NCBI RefSeq assembly: GCF_023953965.1
Contig: NZ_JAMLIX010000001.1
Span: 806,001 to 870,000, forward strand
Length of the DNA stretch: 64,000 nucleotides
Direction: 5' to 3'
DNA from: Bosea sp. (in: a-proteobacteria)
GTDB taxonomy: Bacteria; Pseudomonadota; Alphaproteobacteria; Rhizobiales; Beijerinckiaceae
Within the stretch, counting starts at the first letter, position 1, and every line of letters starts with the position of its first letter. This document shows positions 26,401-34,521 of this stretch, in pieces. The position numbers and the translations under genes were made by a program. Below the pieces are notes generated by a model, which did no database searches, was not told where the DNA came from, and was given only the letters and a program-made list of their open reading frames with translations.

Positions 26401-26712
26401 GTCGGTGTCGGTTTCGAGGCGAAACTCGATGATCGTCTGCGACTGCCCGTCGGTCAGCGTCGACATCAGATGCTTCACGCCGGCGATGTTGGCGACCGAA
26501 TCCTCGATGCGCTTGGTGACCTGGCTTTCGAGCTCGGCCGGCGCGGCGCCCGACTGCGTCACCGTGACGGAGACCAGCGGCACATCGATGTTCGGGAAGC
26601 GCGTCACCGGCAGCTTCGAAAAGGCGAGCAGCCCGAGCACGCAGAGCACGACGAAGAGCAGGATCGCCGGAACGGGCTTGCGGATCGACCAGGCGGAGAC
26701 GTTGACGTTCAT
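23491..26712 (-). CDS. RND-type multidrug efflux transporter, inner-membrane pump
   Basis: A 1073-residue HAE1/AcrB-family pump. It starts MNVNVSAWSIRKPVPAILLF with the first membrane helix; the proton-relay aspartates are in TGILVDDAIVEIENI and the relay lysine in VTKNAIMLVDFAVEE, and the usual large periplasmic domains lie between. The pump exchanges protons for drugs or other amphiphiles across the inner membrane and needs a periplasmic adaptor, encoded 11 bases upstream, and an outer-membrane channel, which is not in this window. The C-terminal tail is longer than in AcrB and rich in Ala/Glu/Pro. Confidence 0.94.
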   Translation of the reverse strand: MNVNVSAWSIRKPVPAILLFVVLCVLGLLAFSKLPVTRFPNIDVPLVSVTVTQSGAAPAELESQVTKRIEDSVANIAGVKHLMSTLTDGQSQTIIEFRLETDTDRAVNDVKDAIAKVRADLPRTIDEPVIQRIDVEGQSILTYGAASAGMTLEQLSWHVDDVVARELQGLKGVGRVERYGGVDREIRVSLDPDRLLALGITAGEVNRQIRATNVDLAGGRGEVGGQEQAIRTLAGARSVAELAETKITLSGGREVRLKELGHVEDSNSEPRAFGRLNKNPVVTFAVFRSKGSSELSVKEVVAARVAELNKRFPDIQITPIDDAVAYTHGNYKAAMETLIEGAALAVIVVFLFLRNWRATLITAVALPLSAIPTFWAMELMGFSLNLVSLLGITLVTGILVDDAIVEIENIVRHMKMGKSPYRAAMEAADEIGLAVIAITLTIVAIFAPVSFMGGVAGQYFRQFGLTVAVAVLFSLLVARLITPMMAAYLMRPVRHAHPKDGWIMGAYVGLLKATLKRRRIPFVPRFDGSGRWRSLPFNTAYATLVVGFLFLAASIQATQLLPTGFIPDEDTSRVVASVELPPGSTLEDTRVTTDRLVDAVKTIPEVRDVFVLGGASPTGQREVRRAAVFILLKPKAERDIRQKELKVTIAGKLASVPDVRAWYVNERGEREMAFSILSKDGEALDAAVAKIEARMRRVDGYLNVATAGSLSRPELRVTPKLEEAADLGVTPEAISEAVRVATIGDVGANLAKFNAGDRLVPIRVQLDEAARTDMRNLAALRVTSASGVSIPLTAVAEIGFGEGPSSIDRYDRVRRAQIGADLKRGFELGTAQEKFQEIVREVGLPPGVWIAATGDAEIQGEVVAGFVSAMTTGLMLVLAVLILLFGSVFQPITILLSLPLSFGGVVIALLATHNAVSMPVYIGLLMLMGIVTKNAIMLVDFAVEEVGRGKDRFTALIEAGRKRARPILMTTIAMAAGMAPSAYGVGDGGEFRAPMAIAVIGGLIVSTVLSLVFVPSFYMVMDDLSRATGWLFGRFFGKAEDESAWEPIEEHAAPAIATAEAMSKPPAPRLAAE

Positions 26713-26723
26713 GGGCGTGCCCG

Positions 26724-27950
26724 TCAGTTCATCGCGACCGGCGTGACGACGTCGCCGTCGCGCACGAAGGTGCCGGCGCGCGCCACCACGGTCTCGCCCT
26801 CGGCAAGCCCGCTTGCGATCTCCACCCGGCCCTGGCCGAGGAGCCCCAGCGTCACCGGCCTGGTCGTGACCTTGCCGTCCCTGACCGACTGCACGCTCGC
26901 GCCCGAGCGGCCATAGGTGATCGCCGAAAGCGGCAGGGTCACGGCGCGCTTGCGGCCGGTCTCGATCACGCCGCGCGCGAAGGTGCCGATCGCGACCGGG
27001 GGATTGCCGTCGAGCGCGACGCGCACGCGCCCGAGCCGCGACGCCTTGTCGACCTCGGGCGCGATCAGGCGGATCGTGCCGGCGAGCGCCTCCTTCGCGC
27101 CGGCCGGGGTGACGGCGACGGCCTGCCCGGCGCTCAAGCCCGGAAGCTCGACCTCGGCGACCTGCGCCTCGAGCTCGACCGCCCCGTCGGCGATGATCCT
27201 GAACAGCGGCTCGGTCGTCGGCAGCATGCTCGCGGTCGCGCCGAGCCGCGCCGTGCGGCGGCTGACGATGCCGCCGCGCGGCGCCTTGATCTCGGTGCGG
27301 GCGAGCTTCACGGCGATGTCCTGCGCTTGCGCCCGGGCCAGCGCCAGATCGGCGCCGGCGATCGCCTGCGCCTGCCGGGCCGCGGTGACGCGCGCCTGGC
27401 CCGAGCGCGCGGCGGCCGCGCGCTGGTCGAACATCTCGATCGAGGCATTGCCGCTGTCACGCAGCGCCTTGGTGCGGGCGAAGGCGTTGTCGGCCTGGGT
27501 GAGGTTGGCCTCGGCCTCGGCGATCTGGGCGTTGGCCTGGGCGACGGCCGCCTCGGCGCGGGCGATCTGGGCGTCGTTCTGCGCCTTCTGCACGCCGAGC
27601 GAAACCCGGCTCAGGCGCGCCAGGACCTGACCCTGCGCGACCTTGTCGCCCTCCTCGGCAAGAAGCTCGACGATCGCCAGCCCATCGACCTCCGGCGCGA
27701 CCAGAACCTCGTCGCGCGCCACCATCGAGCCCGAGACGACCACGCTCCGGACGATCTCGGTAGTTTGCGCCCCCGTCACCGTGACGGAGGGGCCGGCGCT
27801 CTGGGCCTGCAAGGGCAGCGGCGCGCAGAGCACGGCGAGGGCGACCATGGCCTTCAGCGGAACGATCGAACGCAGGGACATCGGACGGGGTCCTTTTGCG
27901 GCCATGCCGCGGTGCGAAAACGGAGCGGGCCGGGCGGAAGCGGTCGGCAT
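26724..27950 (-). CDS. RND efflux periplasmic adaptor (membrane-fusion protein)
   Basis: A 408-residue adaptor. After a signal segment (VPLKAMVALAVLCAPLPLQA) come the lipoyl/barrel-sandwich half (VDGLAIVELLAEEGDKVAQG), a long alpha-hairpin rich in AQANAQIAEAEA repeats (about residues 125-210) and the second half motif EIKAPRGGIVSRRTARLG. Its start is uncertain: ATG 27950 overlaps the TetR stop as TGATG and has GGAGG 7 bases upstream, whereas ATG 27881 gives a cleaner signal peptide. I list the first because of the coupling. It links the RND pump to an outer-membrane channel. Confidence 0.9.
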   Translation of the reverse strand: MPTASARPAPFSHRGMAAKGPRPMSLRSIVPLKAMVALAVLCAPLPLQAQSAGPSVTVTGAQTTEIVRSVVVSGSMVARDEVLVAPEVDGLAIVELLAEEGDKVAQGQVLARLSRVSLGVQKAQNDAQIARAEAAVAQANAQIAEAEANLTQADNAFARTKALRDSGNASIEMFDQRAAAARSGQARVTAARQAQAIAGADLALARAQAQDIAVKLARTEIKAPRGGIVSRRTARLGATASMLPTTEPLFRIIADGAVELEAQVAEVELPGLSAGQAVAVTPAGAKEALAGTIRLIAPEVDKASRLGRVRVALDGNPPVAIGTFARGVIETGRKRAVTLPLSAITYGRSGASVQSVRDGKVTTRPVTLGLLGQGRVEIASGLAEGETVVARAGTFVRDGDVVTPVAMN

Positions 27951-28585
27951 CAGCGCGCCTCCGCCACGGGCCGGAGCATGGTCTGCGCGAGCAGGCGCAT
28001 GCCGGTGAACAGCGTCTCGGCTGCGGCCGCCTCGTCGAAAGCCGGGTCCACCGCCCGCCGGCAGAGGAAGCCGTCCGCCATCATCGTGATCGCGAGCAGG
28101 AAGCCGCCCTCGTCGAGCCCGGCCGGCAATTCGCCATTGGCCTTGGCATCGGCGATCGCCGCCGTGAGGCCCTGCGCCACCGTGCCGTCGATGGCGGCGC
28201 ACATCCGCGACATCTGCGGATTACGCGCGGCCTCCGCCCAGATCTCAAGCGCGATCACCGCCTTCTCGCGTGGTTTCTGAACGAGATGCCGGCGCCCGAG
28301 TTCCTCGAGCTGGTCGAGCAGCGGCCCGTTCCGCGGGTGGAGCCGGCCGAAATCCGCGGCGATCAGGCTGCGGTCGCGCTCGGCAATGCCGGCGATGATC
28401 GCGTCCTTCGCGCTGAAATAGCGGTAGAGATTGCCCGGGCTCATCCCCGCCTCGGCCGCGACGTCCTGCATCGTCGCCGCATGGAAGCCGGCGCGCGCGA
28501 AAACCCGCTCCGCGGCATCGAGAATGCGGATATGGCGCTCAGACAGGGCGACCACGGGCGTCGGCACGGCGGCTGAGGGCGGCAT
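27950..28585 (-). CDS. TetR/AcrR-family repressor of the RND efflux operon
   Basis: A 211-residue regulator. The HTH is at about residues 18-60: ILDAAERVFARAGFHAATMQ, DVAAEAGMSPGNLYRYF, SAKDAIIAGI, a standard TetR_N pattern with GNLYRYF. The C-terminal ligand domain is diverse, as expected. It is the first gene of tetR-adaptor-pump and shares one base with the adaptor start. A perfect palindrome 15 bases upstream of its start (28600-28623) is the likely operator, so I expect autorepression of the whole operon, relieved by pump substrates. I chose ATG 28585 since an upstream extension would run through that palindrome. Confidence 0.92.
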   Translation of the reverse strand: MPPSAAVPTPVVALSERHIRILDAAERVFARAGFHAATMQDVAAEAGMSPGNLYRYFSAKDAIIAGIAERDRSLIAADFGRLHPRNGPLLDQLEELGRRHLVQKPREKAVIALEIWAEAARNPQMSRMCAAIDGTVAQGLTAAIADAKANGELPAGLDEGGFLLAITMMADGFLCRRAVDPAFDEAAAAETLFTGMRLLAQTMLRPVAEAR

Positions 28586-28599
28586 TGCAGCTCGGAAGA

Positions 28600-28623
28600 A
28601 TGAGAATGAATGTTCATTCTCAT
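28600..28623. promoter_or_regulatory. Perfect 24-bp palindromic operator for the TetR regulator
   Basis: Arms ATGAGAATGAA (28600-28610) and TTCATTCTCAT (28613-28623) are exact inverse complements around a TG centre. The core GAATGAATGTTCATTC is AT-rich in an otherwise GC-rich region. It lies immediately upstream of the tetR start at 28585 and also in front of the divergent amidotransferase gene at 28810. Size, symmetry and position fit a TetR-dimer site. Confidence 0.8.
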
Positions 28624-28809
28624 CGCAGGCCGCGACGCCGGCGTCAAGCGCCCGACGGTGGAAGGCGCGCAAGGCGCGGCCCGGATCAGCACCGCACGGC
28701 CGATAAATCGCTTGCTTCGCCGCGCGGGGAACCGCATGCTCGCCGGCGATCTGGCATGGCTTCGCGCGGCCTTGAAGACCCTCGCGCGCAAGCGACCTCG
28801 AAGTCCGTG

Positions 28810-29592
28810 ATGAACGAGCACGCCTTCCCTTTTCGCCCCGCCCGTCGCACCCGTTCCACCCAGCCTGCCCTCAAGCCGGTGCTGATCGTGCTGCATCAGG
28901 AGCATTCGACGCCCGGCCGCGTCGGCCGCCTCCTGCAGGCGCGCGGCCATGCCCTCGACATCCGCAAGCCGCGCTTCGGCGATCCCCTGCCGGCGACGAT
29001 GCGGGACCATGCGGGTGCCGTGATCTTCGGCGGCCCGATGGGCGCGAACGACCCGGACGATTACATCAAGGCCGAGATCGACTGGATCGGCACCTGCCTG
29101 AAGGAGGACGCGGCCTTCCTCGGCATCTGCCTCGGCGCGCAGATGCTGGCGAAGCAGATGGGCGCGCGCGTCTATACCCATGGCGAAGGCCGGGCCGAGG
29201 TCGGCTATTACCCGCTCGCGGTCACCGATGCCGGCCGCCGGCATGCCAAGGCCGCCGGCTTCACCTGGCCGGGCACGGTCTATCAATGGCACCGCGACGG
29301 CTTCGACTGCCCGCAAGGGGCGCAATGCCTCGCCACCGGCGGCGATTTTCCGGTGCAGGCGATCCAGGCCGGCAACAGGCTCTACGGCGTCCAGTTCCAT
29401 CCCGAGGTAACGCCGGCGATGATGTATCGCTGGTCGGTGCGCGGCTATGAGCGCACGCTGATGCCCGGCGCCCAGCTCGGCCATACCCATGTGCCGGGCT
29501 GGTTCCAGCACGACCCGGCGATCCGGCTGTGGCTCGATGCCTTCCTCGACCACTGGCTGAAGGAGCCGGCGACGGCCGGGAGGATTGCGTGA
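28810..29592 (+). CDS. Class I glutamine amidotransferase domain protein
   Basis: A 260-residue GATase1-type protein. The nucleophile is in FLGICLGAQMLAKQMG (Cys near residue 101), and the His/Glu of the triad are in YGVQFHPEVT. An oxyanion-region motif IFGGPMGAND precedes them. Stand-alone members either hydrolyse glutamine for a partner or cleave gamma-glutamyl compounds. It overlaps by 4 bases (GTGA) the FAD oxidoreductase at 29589, suggesting the two act on the same amine or amino acid. The first 20 residues are basic and probably disordered. Confidence 0.85.
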   Translation: MNEHAFPFRPARRTRSTQPALKPVLIVLHQEHSTPGRVGRLLQARGHALDIRKPRFGDPLPATMRDHAGAVIFGGPMGANDPDDYIKAEIDWIGTCLKEDAAFLGICLGAQMLAKQMGARVYTHGEGRAEVGYYPLAVTDAGRRHAKAAGFTWPGTVYQWHRDGFDCPQGAQCLATGGDFPVQAIQAGNRLYGVQFHPEVTPAMMYRWSVRGYERTLMPGAQLGHTHVPGWFQHDPAIRLWLDAFLDHWLKEPATAGRIA

Positions 29593-30830
29593 CCCGTACG
29601 GCTCTCGTCCTCGGCGCCGGCATGGTCGGCGTCTCCTGCGCGCTCGCCCTCCAGAAACGCGGCCTCGCGGTGACGTTGATCGACCGCAAGGAACCCGGCC
29701 GCGAAACCTCCTACGGCAATGCCGGCGTGCTCGCCGCCTCCTCGATCCTGCCGCTCAACAACCCCGCCCTCTACGCCAAGATCGCCGGCTATCTCGGCAA
29801 CCGCCACCCGGCGCTCAATCTGAGCCTGCGGCGGGCCTCGACCCGGCCGGGCTGGCTCCTGCGCTTCCTCTGGGAGGCCCGCCCCTCGCAAGGGCTCGCC
29901 CGCATCGCCGCCCTGCAGGCGCTGACGGCCGACACGGTCGCGCGCCACCGCGCCCTGATGGGCGAGGCCGGCATCCCGCACCGTCTGCGCGAGACCGGCA
30001 CCCTCAAGCTCTGGCGCAGCGAGGCCGGCCATGCCGCCGCCCAGGCCGAGCACGACTTCCTGAAGCGCCACGGCATCGAATCGCACCTCCTCGACCGGCA
30101 GGGCATCTCGGGCGTCGAGCCCGGGCTGAAGCCGATCTTCCCGGCCGGGCTCCTGATCCCCAGCGTCGGCTCGGTCGATTCGCCGGGCGCCGTCACCGCG
30201 GCCTATGCCGCCCTCTTCGCCGAACGCGGCGCGCGCATCGTGCAGGCCGCCGTCACCGGGCTTTCCCGCAACAGTGCCGGCTGGCGCGCCGAGACCGCGA
30301 CGGGCGGCTTCGAGGCCGACATCACCGTGGTCGCCCTCGGCCCCTGGAGCGGCGATCTCCTGAAACCGCTCGGCATCGATCCGAAGCTCGACGTCGAGCG
30401 TGGTTATCACCGGCATCTCACGCCGCAGGCCGGCAGCAGCTTGACGCGGCCGGTCTACGATGTCGACGGCGCCTATTACATCGCGCCGATGGAGCAGGGC
30501 TATCGCGTCACCTGCGGCGTCGACCTGTCCTTGCGCGATGCTCCCGATGCGCTGCGCCAGATCGACAGCGCGACGGCTGCGGCGCGCGAGGCGTTTCCAT
30601 TGGGCGCCGTCGTCGGCGAGACCTGGCGCGGCGCGCGGCCGACGCTTCCGGATTCGCTGCCGATGATCGGCGAGGCGCCGCGCCATCCCGGCCTCTGGCT
30701 CGCCTTCGGCAACCAGCATGTCGGCTTCTCGACCGGCCCGATCACCGGCGAGATGATCGCCGCCATGGTCTGCGGCGAGCCCCCGCCGATCGACCCGACG
30801 CCGTACCGGCCGGGGCGGTATATTTCCTGA
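29589..30830 (+). CDS. FAD-dependent D-amino-acid dehydrogenase-like oxidoreductase (DadA/DAO fold), copy 1
   Basis: A 413-residue flavoenzyme. The GTG start at 29589 is fixed by the GGGAGG at 29578-29583. The dinucleotide-binding motif VLGAGMVGVSCALALQKRG is followed by the ribose-binding acidic residue in LIDRKEPGRETSYGNAGV, and the C-terminal FAD motif GLWLAFGNQHVGFSTGPITG. DAO-family members oxidise D-amino acids, glycine, sarcosine or related amines to imino products. The length fits DadA-type dehydrogenases. It is translationally coupled to the amidotransferase upstream. Convergent with sdhB. A paralogue of the same fold is at 53235. Confidence 0.88.
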   Translation: MTRTALVLGAGMVGVSCALALQKRGLAVTLIDRKEPGRETSYGNAGVLAASSILPLNNPALYAKIAGYLGNRHPALNLSLRRASTRPGWLLRFLWEARPSQGLARIAALQALTADTVARHRALMGEAGIPHRLRETGTLKLWRSEAGHAAAQAEHDFLKRHGIESHLLDRQGISGVEPGLKPIFPAGLLIPSVGSVDSPGAVTAAYAALFAERGARIVQAAVTGLSRNSAGWRAETATGGFEADITVVALGPWSGDLLKPLGIDPKLDVERGYHRHLTPQAGSSLTRPVYDVDGAYYIAPMEQGYRVTCGVDLSLRDAPDALRQIDSATAAAREAFPLGAVVGETWRGARPTLPDSLPMIGEAPRHPGLWLAFGNQHVGFSTGPITGEMIAAMVCGEPPPIDPTPYRPGRYIS

Positions 30831-30851
30831 GGGCTGGCCGCTAGCCGGCCC
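30831..30851. terminator. GC-rich hairpin between convergent stops
   Basis: GGGCTGGC (30831-30838) pairs with GCCGGCCC (30844-30851) with one G-T wobble and a five-base loop, immediately after the oxidoreductase stop and 9 bases from the sdhB stop. It is placed like a shared terminator, but there is no T-tract on either side, so it is tentative. Confidence 0.4.
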
Positions 30852-30859
30852 GGCGAGCG

Positions 30860-31654
30860 TCAGACCTGGCGCGCCACCATCATCTTCTTGATTTCCGCGA
30901 TCGCCTTGGCCGGGTTCAGCCCCTTCGGGCAGGCGTTCGCGCAGTTCATGATGGTGTGGCAGCGATAGAGCCGGAACGGATCTTCCAGATTGTCGAGCCG
31001 CTCGCCCGTCGCCTCGTCGCGCGAATCGATCAGCCAGCGATAGGCCTGGAGCAGCGCGGCCGGGCCGAGATAGCGGTCGCCGTTCCACCAGTAGCTCGGG
31101 CAGGAGGTCGAGCAGCAGGCGCAGAGGATGCACTCGTAGAGCCCGTCGAGCTTCTCGCGGTCGTCCTTGGCCTGGCGCCATTCCTTTTCGGGCGCCGGCG
31201 TCGTGGTCTGGAGCCAGGGCTCGATCGAGGCGTGCTGGGCATAGAAGCGGGTCAGATCCGGCACGAGGTCCTTGACCACCGGCATGTGCGGCAGCGGATA
31301 GATCGCGACCTGTCCCGCATGCTTGCCCGTGCCGCCGCATTCGTCGATGCCGGTGGTGCAGGCGAGCCCGTTCATGCCGTCCATGTTCATGGCGCAGGAG
31401 CCGCAGATGCCCTCGCGGCAGGAGCGGCGGAAGGTCAGCGTCGGGTCGACCTTGTTCTTGATCCAGATCAGCGCGTCGAGAACCATCGGCCCGCAATCGT
31501 CGCGGTCGACGTAGTAGGTGTCGGTGCGCGGGTTGGCGGTGTCGTCCGGGCTCCAGCGATAGATCTTGAAGGCGGTGACGTTCTGGCCCGAAGGCTTCGG
31601 CCAGGTCTTGCCCTCGGTCAGGCGGGAGTTCTTCGGGAGATTGAATTCAGCCAT
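30860..31654 (-). CDS. sdhB: Succinate dehydrogenase iron-sulfur subunit
   Basis: A 264-residue subunit of complex II that passes electrons from FAD in SdhA to ubiquinone. The N-terminal [2Fe-2S] ferredoxin domain has CREGICGSCAMNMDG with a later Cys; the C-terminal domain has CILCACCSTSCPSY for [4Fe-4S] and CANACPKGLNP with an upstream Cys for [3Fe-4S]. It is the last gene of the sdhCDAB operon, 11 bases after sdhA, and ends facing the FAD oxidoreductase gene. Confidence 0.98.
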   Translation of the reverse strand: MAEFNLPKNSRLTEGKTWPKPSGQNVTAFKIYRWSPDDTANPRTDTYYVDRDDCGPMVLDALIWIKNKVDPTLTFRRSCREGICGSCAMNMDGMNGLACTTGIDECGGTGKHAGQVAIYPLPHMPVVKDLVPDLTRFYAQHASIEPWLQTTTPAPEKEWRQAKDDREKLDGLYECILCACCSTSCPSYWWNGDRYLGPAALLQAYRWLIDSRDEATGERLDNLEDPFRLYRCHTIMNCANACPKGLNPAKAIAEIKKMMVARQV

Positions 31655-31665
31655 CGCAAGTATCC

Positions 31666-33498
31666 TCAGTACACCCGTGCCTTGGGCTTGATGTACTCGA
31701 TGTCGTTGGACATCGTGTAGGTGTGCACCGGCCGGTCGTCGAGCGTGACCGTGCGCTTGCCGTCGTCGATCCAGGCGAGCGTGTGCTTCATCCAGTCCTT
31801 GTCGTTGCGGTCGGGATAATCCTCGCGGGCGTGCGCGCCGCGGCTTTCGGGGCGGTTCAGCGCCGAATCCATGGTGACGACCGCCTGGGTGATCAGGTTG
31901 TCGAACTCCAGCGTCTCGACCAGATCGGAGTTCCAGATCAGCGAGCGGTCCGTGGTGCCGATGTCGGCGATGCCGGCCCAGACCTCGTGGATGAGCTTGT
32001 GGCCCTCCTCCAGCGTCGGGCCTTCGCGGTAGACGGCGCAGTTGTTCTGCATCGTGCGCTGCATGCGGTCGCGCAGCACCGCCGTCGGCGTGCCGCCGGA
32101 CGCGTTGCGGTATCTGTCGAGGCGGGAGAGCGCGAGGTCCGAGGAGCCCTTCGGCAGCTCCGGCTGCTTCTCGCCCGCCGTCACCGTCTCGGCGCAGCGC
32201 AGGCCGGCCGCGCGGCCGAAGACGACGAGGTCGATCAGCGAGTTGGAGCCGAGGCGATTGGCGCCGTGCACCGAGACGCAGGCCGCCTCGCCGATCGCCA
32301 TCAGGCCCGGCACCACCGTATCGGGATCACCGCCGACCTTGGTCAGGACCTCGCCGTGATAATTCGTCGGGATGCCGCCCATGTTGTAGTGCACCGTCGG
32401 CAGCACGGGGATCGGCTCGCGGGTCACGTCGACGCCGGCGAAGATCTTGGCGCTCTCGGAGATGCCCGGCAGGCGCTCGTGCAGGATCTTCGGATCGAGA
32501 TGGTCGAGATGCAGGTAGATGTGGTCCTTGTTCTTGCCGACGCCGCGGCCCGCCCGGATCTCCATCGTCATCGAGCGCGAGACGACGTCGCGCGAGGCGA
32601 GGTCCTTGGCGGACGGCGCGTAGCGCTCCATGAAGCGCTCGCCCTCGGAATTGGTCAGGTAGCCACCCTCGCCGCGCGCCCCTTCCGTGATCAGGCAGCC
32701 GGCGCCGTAGATGCCGGTCGGATGGAACTGCACGAACTCCATGTCCTGCAAGGGCAGGCCGGCGCGCAGCACCATGCCGCCGCCGTCGCCGGTGCAGGTA
32801 TGGGCGCTGGTTGCGGAGAAATAGGTGCGGCCATAGCCGCCCGTCGCCAGGATCGTCTGCTGGGCGCGGAAGCGGTGCAGCGTGCCGTCGTCGAGCTTCA
32901 GCGCGATCACGCCGCGGCAATGGCCGTCCTCGTCCATGATCAGGTCGATGGCGAAGAACTCGATGAAGAACTCGGTGTTGTAGCGCAGCGCCTGGCCGTA
33001 GAGCGTGTGCAGCATGGCGTGGCCGGTGCGGTCGGCCGCGGCGCAGGTGCGCTGGGCCGGCGGGCCCTCGCCGAACTCGGTGGTCATGCCGCCGAAGGGG
33101 CGCTGGTAGATCTTGCCGTCCTCGGTGCGCGAGAACGGCACGCCCCAATGCTCGAGCTCATAGACGGCGGCCGGCGCGTTGCGCACGAGATATTCGATCG
33201 CGTCCTGGTCGCCGAGCCAGTCCGACCCCTTGACGGTGTCGTACATGTGCCACTGCCAGGTGTCCTTGCCCATGTTGCCGAGCGAGGCGGCCACGCCCCC
33301 TTGCGCCGCGACGGTGTGCGAGCGGGTCGGGAAGACTTTCGTGACGCAGGCGGTGCGAAGCCCCGCCTGCGAGCAGCCGACGGTGGCGCGAAGCCCCGCG
33401 CCGCCGGCGCCGACGACGACGACGTCGAAGGTGTGGTCGGTGATCGGATAGGCGGTGCCGTTATAGGCCGGGACCGGGCGGGATTTTGTGATCGCCAT
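31666..33498 (-). CDS. sdhA: Succinate dehydrogenase flavoprotein subunit
   Basis: A 610-residue catalytic subunit. It has the FAD motif VVVGAGGAGLRATVG, the covalent-FAD histidine region SHTVAAQGGVAASLGN, the catalytic-region RTCAAADRTGHAMLHTLYGQ and the C-terminal arginine-rich SRGAHAREDYPDRND. It oxidises succinate to fumarate in the TCA cycle on the cytoplasmic face of the membrane. ATG 33498 is chosen because GGAGG lies 7 bases upstream; an in-frame GAG-rich extension of five codons is unnecessary. It starts 4 bases after sdhD. Confidence 0.98.
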   Translation of the reverse strand: MAITKSRPVPAYNGTAYPITDHTFDVVVVGAGGAGLRATVGCSQAGLRTACVTKVFPTRSHTVAAQGGVAASLGNMGKDTWQWHMYDTVKGSDWLGDQDAIEYLVRNAPAAVYELEHWGVPFSRTEDGKIYQRPFGGMTTEFGEGPPAQRTCAAADRTGHAMLHTLYGQALRYNTEFFIEFFAIDLIMDEDGHCRGVIALKLDDGTLHRFRAQQTILATGGYGRTYFSATSAHTCTGDGGGMVLRAGLPLQDMEFVQFHPTGIYGAGCLITEGARGEGGYLTNSEGERFMERYAPSAKDLASRDVVSRSMTMEIRAGRGVGKNKDHIYLHLDHLDPKILHERLPGISESAKIFAGVDVTREPIPVLPTVHYNMGGIPTNYHGEVLTKVGGDPDTVVPGLMAIGEAACVSVHGANRLGSNSLIDLVVFGRAAGLRCAETVTAGEKQPELPKGSSDLALSRLDRYRNASGGTPTAVLRDRMQRTMQNNCAVYREGPTLEEGHKLIHEVWAGIADIGTTDRSLIWNSDLVETLEFDNLITQAVVTMDSALNRPESRGAHAREDYPDRNDKDWMKHTLAWIDDGKRTVTLDDRPVHTYTMSNDIEYIKPKARVY

Positions 33499-33502
33499 CG
33501 GA

Positions 33503-33895
33503 TCAGCCTCCAAAAGACAGCTTCAGCACCGCATAGACGCTGGCCGCGCCGACAGCGACGGCGAAAAAGGTATTGGCCATGACGGCGAGAACCTTGACCC
33601 CCTCGCCATGGACATAGTCCTCGATGATGACCTGCATGCCGATGCGCATATGGATGCAGGCCGAGAGGATGAAGAGCAGCATCAGGATCGCGACGAGCGG
33701 ATGCGACAGGAGCGCAATCGCGGCCGGATAGGGTTTTCCGACCAGTGCGATGACGATGAAGACGAAGATCACCGTCAGGATCAGGTTGGAGGCGGCGGTG
33801 ACGCGCTGGAGCCAGAAATGGCCGGTGCCGGACTTGGCGGAGCCGAGGCCGCGGACGCGGCCGAGCGGGGTGCGCATCGAGGAATGGGATTGCAT
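33503..33895 (-). CDS. sdhD: Succinate dehydrogenase membrane anchor subunit
   Basis: A 130-residue membrane protein with three hydrophobic segments. The first follows GHFWLQRVTAASNLILTVIF, which contains the conserved Arg-x-x-Ala region near the quinone site; the third segment begins near GVKVLAVMANTFFAVAVG. A histidine in ILSACIHMRIGMQVIIEDY is the expected haem-b ligand region. SdhD with SdhC anchors the enzyme and forms haem b and the ubiquinone site. It is 10 bases after sdhC. Confidence 0.95.
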   Translation of the reverse strand: MQSHSSMRTPLGRVRGLGSAKSGTGHFWLQRVTAASNLILTVIFVFIVIALVGKPYPAAIALLSHPLVAILMLLFILSACIHMRIGMQVIIEDYVHGEGVKVLAVMANTFFAVAVGAASVYAVLKLSFGG

Positions 33896-33905
33896 GGCGG
33901 CCTCC

Positions 33906-34301
33906 TCAGCGCAGGACGAGCACGACGATCCAGATCAGGACCGTCAGGCCGACCGAGCCGATCAGCGTGAACTTGGCGAGGTTCATGCGCGTCTGGAGCT
34001 CGAAGCCCTTGCCCATGTCCCAGACGAAATGGCGCAGGCCCCCCAGCATGTGGTGGATCAGCGAGAAGCTGTAGAGGAAGAGCGCGAGCCGGCCGAGGAA
34101 GGAGCCGGCGACGGCCTGCGCCGTGCCGAAGGCGGCGGGGCCGGAAGCGGCGGCGACGAGCCAGGCGGCGATCAGCACCGTGCCGAGGTAAAGCCCCGTG
34201 CCGGTGACGCGATGGGCGACGGACATCGCCATCGTCCAGGACCAGCGGTAGATCTGCAGATGCGGTGAAAGCGGGCGCGCCGCGGGCTTGACCTCGGCCA
34301 A
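33906..34301 (-). CDS. sdhC: Succinate dehydrogenase cytochrome b556 subunit
   Basis: A 131-residue anchor protein with three membrane segments. Family motifs are RPLSPHLQIYRW and SVAHRVTGTGLYLG (the SdhC signature, including the haem-region histidine), then YSFSLIHHMLGGLRHFVWD. I place the start at TTG 34301 because GGAGA lies 6 bases upstream and the product then begins (M)AEVKPAARPLSPH, like its relatives; the ATG at 34307 would abut the Shine-Dalgarno directly and the ATG at 34355 has none. First gene of sdhCDAB. Confidence 0.93.
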   Translation of the reverse strand: MAEVKPAARPLSPHLQIYRWSWTMAMSVAHRVTGTGLYLGTVLIAAWLVAAASGPAAFGTAQAVAGSFLGRLALFLYSFSLIHHMLGGLRHFVWDMGKGFELQTRMNLAKFTLIGSVGLTVLIWIVVLVLR

Positions 34302-34521
34302 TATCATTCTCCGATCAAGCGGCCCGTCGGAGGCGGCGGACCCATTTGGGATCATTCTAGAGTGTCTGGTTCTGTAACGAAACCGGAACGGCGCCGCAAC
34401 GCAACAGGCGGCGTATGAAGTTACAGATTCTGAAAATCGTCATTTTCCTGTCGGGCTTCGGCGCCGATCGTCGCAAGCGAGCATCGTCCGAGGGCCGAGC
34501 GCCGCACGGCCGAGCCGGCCT

